Assembly: GCF_038396785.1 (NCBI RefSeq)
Contig: NZ_CP151087.1
Coordinates: 1 to 64,000 of the forward strand
DNA from: Sphingobacterium thalpophilum
Lineage (GTDB): Bacteria > Bacteroidota > Bacteroidia > Sphingobacteriales > Sphingobacteriaceae
DNA length: 64,000 nt
Direction of reading: 5' to 3'
Below are positions 58,410 to 64,000 of the stretch, piece by piece. Under the pieces are notes generated by a model, which was not told where the DNA came from, ran no database searches, and saw only the letters and a list, made by a program, of their open reading frames with translations. A program made the translations under genes and the position numbers. How positions within the stretch are numbered: the first letter of the stretch is position 1; the number at the start of each line of letters is the position of its first letter.

Positions 58410-59591
58410 CTACGCGATTTCAGCAATAAAATTGCCCTCTTGATCCAAATCGGCTTTGTGAGCTGCGATTTGTTGAAGATTAATATGTCCTATGACATAT
58501 TTGAAATCTGGTGCGTAATATCGTTCTGTGATTTCACTGAAATTTAACTTTTCAATCAGTGTATCATCGGTGTATCTCAAATAAACCTTAATTAAATAAT
58601 CTTGGCTATAATTTAATGTGCTGGATTCTAAATGTTTTTTATATTCATAACGGTATCCATAGCGAAGGGCAGCGATATCCGATAGCACAGCAGAGCCCGT
58701 CGGGTGGCCACCGGCTCCTTTACCATAGAAAAATTGCTCGTCTGCAAAGGCCGCTTTTACCAATACACCATTGTTCTCATTTTCTACATTATAAAGCATG
58801 CTGTCTTTGCCTACTAGGCGTGGTAATACATAAAGTACAACTTTGTTGCCGTCGATCTCTTTTGCTGTTGGTATCAATTTGATCTTGAGGTTCTTTTCTT
58901 TAGCAAAACGAATATCTTGTTGTCCCAATTTGTCAATACCAATATTAAAGACATCGTCTGGTTTGACATAGATCCCGTACGCATGGGAAGCAACAATACA
59001 TACTTTAAATTTTGGGTCAAATCCGCCTACATCAAGGGTTGGATCTGTCTCTGCAAAACCAAGTTCTTGCGCTTTCTTTAAAGCGTCTGTGTATTGCTGG
59101 TTTTCATTGAAAACTTTAGATAAAATATAGTTAGAAGATCCATTAAAAATACCGCTGACAGAATGAAGTAATTCATTGTCATAGTACTCTTCTAAATTCC
59201 GTATAATGGGAATACTTCCGCAAACGGCACCTTCATACAATAAACTGGTGCCGTATTCCTGTTGGATATCAACCAGCTCTTCCAAATGGCTGGCAATCAT
59301 TTTTTTATTGGCAGATACCACATTTTTTCCCGATTTCAAGGCACGAACAGTTAGTTGATAGGCTGCTTCGGCATCATCTATTAGTTCGACAACAGTATTA
59401 ATTTCTGGGTCACCTAAAATTGTTTCGGCATCGGTAGAAAATAGATCTGCTGGTAGCGAGCGCTTTTTATCTCCGTTTTTAATGACAAATTTTTTGATTT
59501 CCAGATTAAGATTTTTGGTTTTGATGATATCGTAAAGACCTTGGCCTACTACACCAAACCCAAACATCCCTATTGTTAATTTATTACTCAT
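58410..59591 (-). CDS. hom: Homoserine dehydrogenase
   Basis: Makes homoserine from aspartate semialdehyde. 393 residues, without the C-terminal ACT domain's usual length. GFGVVGQGLYDII (NAD(P)-binding), SANKKMIA (the active-site Asn-Lys), GGFDPKFKVCIVASHAYG, and GAGGHPTGSAVLSDI. Third gene of metY-metX-hom, 37 bases after metX. Confidence 0.94.
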   Translation of the reverse strand: MSNKLTIGMFGFGVVGQGLYDIIKTKNLNLEIKKFVIKNGDKKRSLPADLFSTDAETILGDPEINTVVELIDDAEAAYQLTVRALKSGKNVVSANKKMIASHLEELVDIQQEYGTSLLYEGAVCGSIPIIRNLEEYYDNELLHSVSGIFNGSSNYILSKVFNENQQYTDALKKAQELGFAETDPTLDVGGFDPKFKVCIVASHAYGIYVKPDDVFNIGIDKLGQQDIRFAKEKNLKIKLIPTAKEIDGNKVVLYVLPRLVGKDSMLYNVENENNGVLVKAAFADEQFFYGKGAGGHPTGSAVLSDIAALRYGYRYEYKKHLESSTLNYSQDYLIKVYLRYTDDTLIEKLNFSEITERYYAPDFKYVIGHINLQQIAAHKADLDQEGNFIAEIA

Positions 59592-59628
59592 ATCTCTTCT
59601 TAAATTCTCTTATATATTATTTATTCTC

Positions 59629-60672
59629 TTATACTAATTCGTTGAAGTATTCTTTTTGTTTCCGCAGAAAGCTGCTGATGATTTTCGTGAGTTTTTTTGT
59701 TTCGATCAAAAACCCATCGTGGCCATAAGTAGATTCGATCTCCTGATAGTGGGCATTCGGAATATGTTGAGCGATGAATTGTTGCTCTTGTGGAGGAAAC
59801 AACAAATCTGTATTGACGCTCAGCACTAAAGTTGGACAGTCGATGCTCGCTAAAGCGGATTCGATAGATTTTCTTCCACGACCTAAATTATGGCTGTCCA
59901 TTGCTTTGGTTAGGAAGTAATAGCTGTACGCATTATAGCGTTTTACCAATTTTTCACCCTGATAGTTTTGATAGGAGGATGCTTTATAATGATCGAGTTT
60001 TTCGTTATCATCCTCCTTTTGTGTGTTGGCATACGTTGTATAGTTGCGGTAAGACAACAGTGCCATAGCGCGTGCAACTTTTAGACCCTTAGCTCCGCCA
60101 TCGGGATGATTCGCATAAAAGGTTCGATCAGTAGTAATGGCAAGACGTTGACTTTCATTGAATGCAATACCCCATGGTGAATGGACGGCATTTGTTCCAA
60201 CGACGATTAGATGGTTGGTGGCTATACTGCGTGATACGGCCCATTCCAATGCTTGTTGACCGCCCAATGAGCCCCCAATAAGGATCTCTATTTGTTTGAT
60301 ATCCAGGTGGTCTGCAAGAAATTGATGTGCGTTGACCAAATCCCTTACTGTAAATTCAGGAAAAGATAGGTAATAGGGCTGTCCAGTAGCTGGGTTTACA
60401 GATAGCGGATTACTGCTATTATATGCTGATCCTATGACATTGGCGCAGATAATATAATAATCGTTTGAATCAAACAATTCACCTGTTCCAAAAAGACCTG
60501 ACCACCAATCCAGTACATCTGCATTGGCCGTTAGTGCATGGCAAACCCAGATCACATTACTGCGATCAGCGTTGGGTTTGCCAAATGTTTCATAACTGAT
60601 TTGTAAATCAGTAAGCTCTCTTCCATTTTCAAATACAAAAGGCTCCGGGTGCAGATAAATATGCTTACTCAT
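59629..60672 (-). CDS. metX: Homoserine O-acetyltransferase
   Basis: 347 residues, alpha/beta-hydrolase fold. WVCHALTANADVLDWWSGLFG, nucleophile Ser in IGGSLGGQQALEWAV, late Asp in VNTDLLFPPQEQ and His in STYGHDGFLIE. Makes O-acetylhomoserine for MetY. 32 bases after metY. Confidence 0.95.
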   Translation of the reverse strand: MSKHIYLHPEPFVFENGRELTDLQISYETFGKPNADRSNVIWVCHALTANADVLDWWSGLFGTGELFDSNDYYIICANVIGSAYNSSNPLSVNPATGQPYYLSFPEFTVRDLVNAHQFLADHLDIKQIEILIGGSLGGQQALEWAVSRSIATNHLIVVGTNAVHSPWGIAFNESQRLAITTDRTFYANHPDGGAKGLKVARAMALLSYRNYTTYANTQKEDDNEKLDHYKASSYQNYQGEKLVKRYNAYSYYFLTKAMDSHNLGRGRKSIESALASIDCPTLVLSVNTDLLFPPQEQQFIAQHIPNAHYQEIESTYGHDGFLIETKKLTKIISSFLRKQKEYFNELV

Positions 60673-60704
60673 TTTACGTTTAAGTTTAAGCCGAAAAAAT
60701 CTGA

Positions 60705-62021
<1,317 letters not shown>

Positions 62022-62028
62022 TCAGATT

Positions 62029-62070
62029 TTAAGGGTTCAAAAAGAAATTGCTAAGTAAAAAGAGAAGCAT
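62029..62070 (-). CDS. 13-codon leader ORF with strong Shine-Dalgarno
   Basis: ATG 62070 to TAA, reading MLLFLLSNFFLNP. It is led by AAGGAGGTGTGT (62082-62071), an almost perfect ribosome site 5 bases before the ATG, which is rare in Bacteroidota. The stop is 13 bases before the metY ATG, and metY has no such site, so it may couple translation into metY. Could be chance; the SD is the reason to list it. Confidence 0.4.
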   Translation of the reverse strand: MLLFLLSNFFLNP

Positions 62071-62125
62071 ACACACCTCCTTGAAGGGTCTGTTAAATCT
62101 TTATCCAAGAAAAAGGAAATGATTC

Positions 62126-62260
62126 TTAACAAGCGTGGAAGTGCATATGCGTACGCATTCGCATCAATACAGTTGTATGATGGCTTACACTTTCGCTTAT
62201 CGTGCGGCTCACTTGTGTTGAACCTGAATTTTTAATGGACTTCAGTAGTTTAATAATCAT
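62126..62260 (-). CDS. 44-codon leader ORF downstream of the SAM riboswitch
   Basis: Starts 11 bases after the aptamer P1 and ends TAA 62128-62126. No homology recognised. The tail TTVLMRMRTHMHFHAC is rich in methionine (3 in 7), histidine and ends in cysteine. In a methionine operon leader this suggests a leader peptide whose translation reports Met/Cys supply. No Shine-Dalgarno. Interpretation is inference. Confidence 0.4.
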   Translation of the reverse strand: MIIKLLKSIKNSGSTQVSRTISESVSHHTTVLMRMRTHMHFHAC

Positions 62261-62271
62261 TGTCTTATGTT

Positions 62272-62382
62272 ATTTATATGCTCCAAAACGATATTGTTTT
62301 GGACAGGAATTGGCACCTTTTCAAACAAATTGAAGGTTGCCAGTGGGTCATTGAGCCAGTCTCTCGCCACTTCTTTATAAAT
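62272..62382 (-). ncRNA. SAM riboswitch (SAM-I / S-box aptamer)
   Basis: Reading the minus strand: P1 ATTTATA (62382-62376) closes with TATAAAT (62278-62272). P2 holds the S-box core GCGAGAGACTGGCTCAATGA and CCCACTGGCAACC. P3 is ACCTT ... AAGGTGCC with AATTCC after it. P4 is CCAAAAC-loop-GTTTTGG. These match the RF00162 consensus. SAM binding should lower metY-metX-hom expression when methionine is plentiful. Confidence 0.95.
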
Positions 62383-62437
62383 CAAGACCTACTGATTAAG
62401 GGAGGTGTTGATTAGAAATCTTCTTTCGAAGACGATA

Positions 62438-62468
62438 CAAATATAAACTCTTTTTTTATTAAAGCAAA
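62438..62468 (-). promoter_or_regulatory. Promoter of the metY-metX-hom operon
   Basis: On the minus strand TTTG (62468-62465), exactly 19 bases, TATATTTG (62445-62438): the Bacteroidota consensus. Transcription would begin near 62432, at a small GAAA-tetraloop hairpin (TCTTC-GAAA-GAAGA, 62432-62419). The leader is about 415 bases. Confidence 0.85.
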
Positions 62469-62564
62469 AGAAAAGCTGTTTTTTAGTTAAAGGAATTTTG
62501 AATAACATACCGATCGGATCGCATATTGTCCGATGAAACTTGATAAGTAACTGCCAATCGGGTA

Positions 62565-64000
62565 TTATGATTTCTTTAAGTTGATCCGTTCTGCAATTTG
62601 ATTTAAATCTGTTAAAAGAGGTTTAAGTGCATCAATTCTACTATGGATATCATACGTCAGGTGGTGATTCGTCTTTTTGTTTAACGATAGCGAAAGACCC
62701 ACCAAATGGGAGTTGACCTGATAAGAGAGTGCCTGAAAATGGTGGATATGTGACCAATCCATCCATTTGTGTTCGGGTTCTTTTTTCATTTGATTGATAG
62801 CGTCTGAAAATAGCGCCATGGCAGTCTGCGCTTTTTTTCTAGCCAGTCGTATATCAAACGAACTTTGTCTCTCGTCCGACAGACGGTTATTGATGATCTG
62901 GAAATAATGTTCGTTGTAAAGGGATACTTCTTTTGCCAGCTGAACCATGCCTGTGCTCTGGCGTACGGGGATCAAGAAATAACCTGCTATAGCCAAGAAT
63001 GCTCCAATGAGTGTGAAAAGTATTCGGCTGCCTAAAATGAGATTGATATTGCCTTCAAACAAATTGAGCGCAATTACAATTCCCAAGGTAATAAAGATGA
63101 CACTGACCATATAATTAGATCGATTGAATAAAAAGAATCCGAAAAGACCTAATGCAGCTATGGTAAGAAGAGCCGGGAGAAAATGAATAGCAATTAAGCA
63201 GAATATGCCAACGATTATACCCGAGAATGTGCCTACAATACGCTCTATATTACGCTTTTTTGTCATTGAAAATGCTGGTCTGGCAACAATAGCGATCGTC
63301 AGTAAGATCCAATAGGTATATTTAAAATCCAAAAATAAAATACCGATCAATGCGCCTGTTCCAAAAAGAAGAGCCATCCGAACGGCAAATCGAAAAAGCG
63401 GGTTATTCAGATGGAGTTTACTTTTTAGATCAGCAAGATTGCGCAAAGGTCGATTGATAAATTGTTGGTACTCACTGCTGTCAATCTTATCCTGGATTTC
63501 CTGATTTTGATAAAAAGCCACCTGAATTCGGTTGAGCACTTCAATAATTGCTTCGATGTTGCTTATGATCGAACATAATATACTTTTTGCTTGACCGGCC
63601 TGCTCTTCTTGAATTTCTTTTAAATCCTGTAAGAGGGCATTAATTTTAAAGTTATTGTGATATAATTGATGTGCATACCGAAACCTCTTGTTAGGTTGTG
63701 AAAAGCTATCAATTTCTAAAGCTAATAATTTGATTGTTTGACGGATTAAAGGGAGGCTGCCCGTGTCTGCAAGGTTTTTGCGAATCGCATCATAGTCGTG
63801 ATCAAGTGCAATAATTAACTCATGGAGGTCAATTAACCCATAAACTTGACTGAGCCAATAATTGCTTTTATGCCACTGTTGGCTTATGATTTTTTTTTCT
63901 CGAAAAAGAAGGGACCTGATTTGTTCCTGCTGTTCGCTGATCTGGCCATGAATTTTGCCTACGCGACTGTACGTTATATTCAAAGGAATATCGGGATCGT
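62565..64000 (-). CDS. FUSC-family membrane protein (N-terminus outside window)
   Basis: At least 478 residues are present; the frame continues through base 64000 (DPDIPLNITYSRVGK), so the start lies beyond the right edge. Residues visible include a soluble helical region, a membrane bundle (about 220-350) beginning RFAVRMALLFGTGALIGILFL, and C-terminal helices. Resembles YccS/FUSC transporters related to the aromatic-acid exporter AaeB. No partner genes visible. Confidence 0.85.
   Translation of the reverse strand, partial: DPDIPLNITYSRVGKIHGQISEQQEQIRSLLFREKKIISQQWHKSNYWLSQVYGLIDLHELIIALDHDYDAIRKNLADTGSLPLIRQTIKLLALEIDSFSQPNKRFRYAHQLYHNNFKINALLQDLKEIQEEQAGQAKSILCSIISNIEAIIEVLNRIQVAFYQNQEIQDKIDSSEYQQFINRPLRNLADLKSKLHLNNPLFRFAVRMALLFGTGALIGILFLDFKYTYWILLTIAIVARPAFSMTKKRNIERIVGTFSGIIVGIFCLIAIHFLPALLTIAALGLFGFFLFNRSNYMVSVIFITLGIVIALNLFEGNINLILGSRILFTLIGAFLAIAGYFLIPVRQSTGMVQLAKEVSLYNEHYFQIINNRLSDERQSSFDIRLARKKAQTAMALFSDAINQMKKEPEHKWMDWSHIHHFQALSYQVNSHLVGLSLSLNKKTNHHLTYDIHSRIDALKPLLTDLNQIAERINLKKS

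Noticed and set aside
62438..62600. Divergent start of a second gene at the met promoter
   Set aside because: The gene on the other side (FUSC) reads toward the met operon on the same strand, so no divergent pair exists.

Overview
The window looks like chromosomal DNA of a Bacteroidota bacterium, most likely Sphingobacterium or a close relative in Sphingobacteriaceae. The grounds are AT-rich DNA, several promoters of the Bacteroidota type (TTTG, about 19 nt, TAnnTTTG), almost no Shine-Dalgarno sites, and gene types common in the phylum: GH92 and GH95 glycosidases, a split KdpD, Crp/Fnr and AraC regulators without obvious operon partners, and a SAM-riboswitch metY-metX-hom operon. No tRNA, rRNA, phage or CRISPR array was seen.

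Layout. 1-9.9 kb: an IS5/IS1182-type transposase sits against a kdpA that has lost its first codons, followed by kdpB, kdpC, a BBP2-type porin, an N-terminal KdpD sensor protein and a separate HAMP-PAS histidine kinase. This is a high-affinity potassium uptake operon with its sensor. 9.9-15.5 kb: aldo/keto reductase and AraC regulator, an ArsC-like reductase, exported hydrolase and small secreted protein, DinB-like protein, Crp/Fnr regulator. 15.7-25 kb is a low-conservation stretch of small hypotheticals, lipoproteins, an IS1595-type element, decayed gene pieces, a GNAT enzyme and a secreted transglutaminase-like protein. 25.5-36.7 kb: membrane acyltransferase, NAD(P)-dependent oxidoreductases, AraC and TetR regulators, zinc alcohol dehydrogenase, photolyase, alpha/beta hydrolase. 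36.8-39.1 kb: a frameshifted membrane-protein remnant, an orphan terminator that may end a small RNA, a methionine aminopeptidase and a nitroreductase.

39.2-58.3 kb is mostly glycan related. A GH95-type glycosidase is followed by a four-gene exported set (PSCyt1/DUF1549/DUF1553 cytochrome, Tat-exported DUF1501 protein, exported TIM-barrel isomerase-like protein, membrane cytochrome with leucine-rich repeats). Then comes an apparent mannoside locus: two paralogous six-hairpin glycosidase-like proteins, a two-domain mannose-6-phosphate isomerase, an MFS sugar porter, a GntR/UTRA regulator and a GH92 alpha-mannosidase. Three copies of a palindrome close to TATGTATATACATA lie at its promoters, suggesting one GntR regulon.

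58.4-62.5 kb is the methionine operon metY-metX-hom with a leader of about 415 nt: a well-spaced promoter, a SAM-I aptamer whose P1, P2, P3 and P4 can be read, a 44-codon ORF ending in a Met/His-rich tail, and a 13-codon ORF with a near-perfect Shine-Dalgarno just before metY. The window ends inside a FUSC-type membrane protein.

The most interesting items are the methionine leader, the GntR palindromes, a TetR operator pair (TCGACA-N13-TGTCGA and TCGACA-N13-TGTCTA), the exported cytochrome/DUF1501/isomerase cluster, the IS-truncated kdpA, and several gene remnants that look like non-coding DNA until read on the correct strand.
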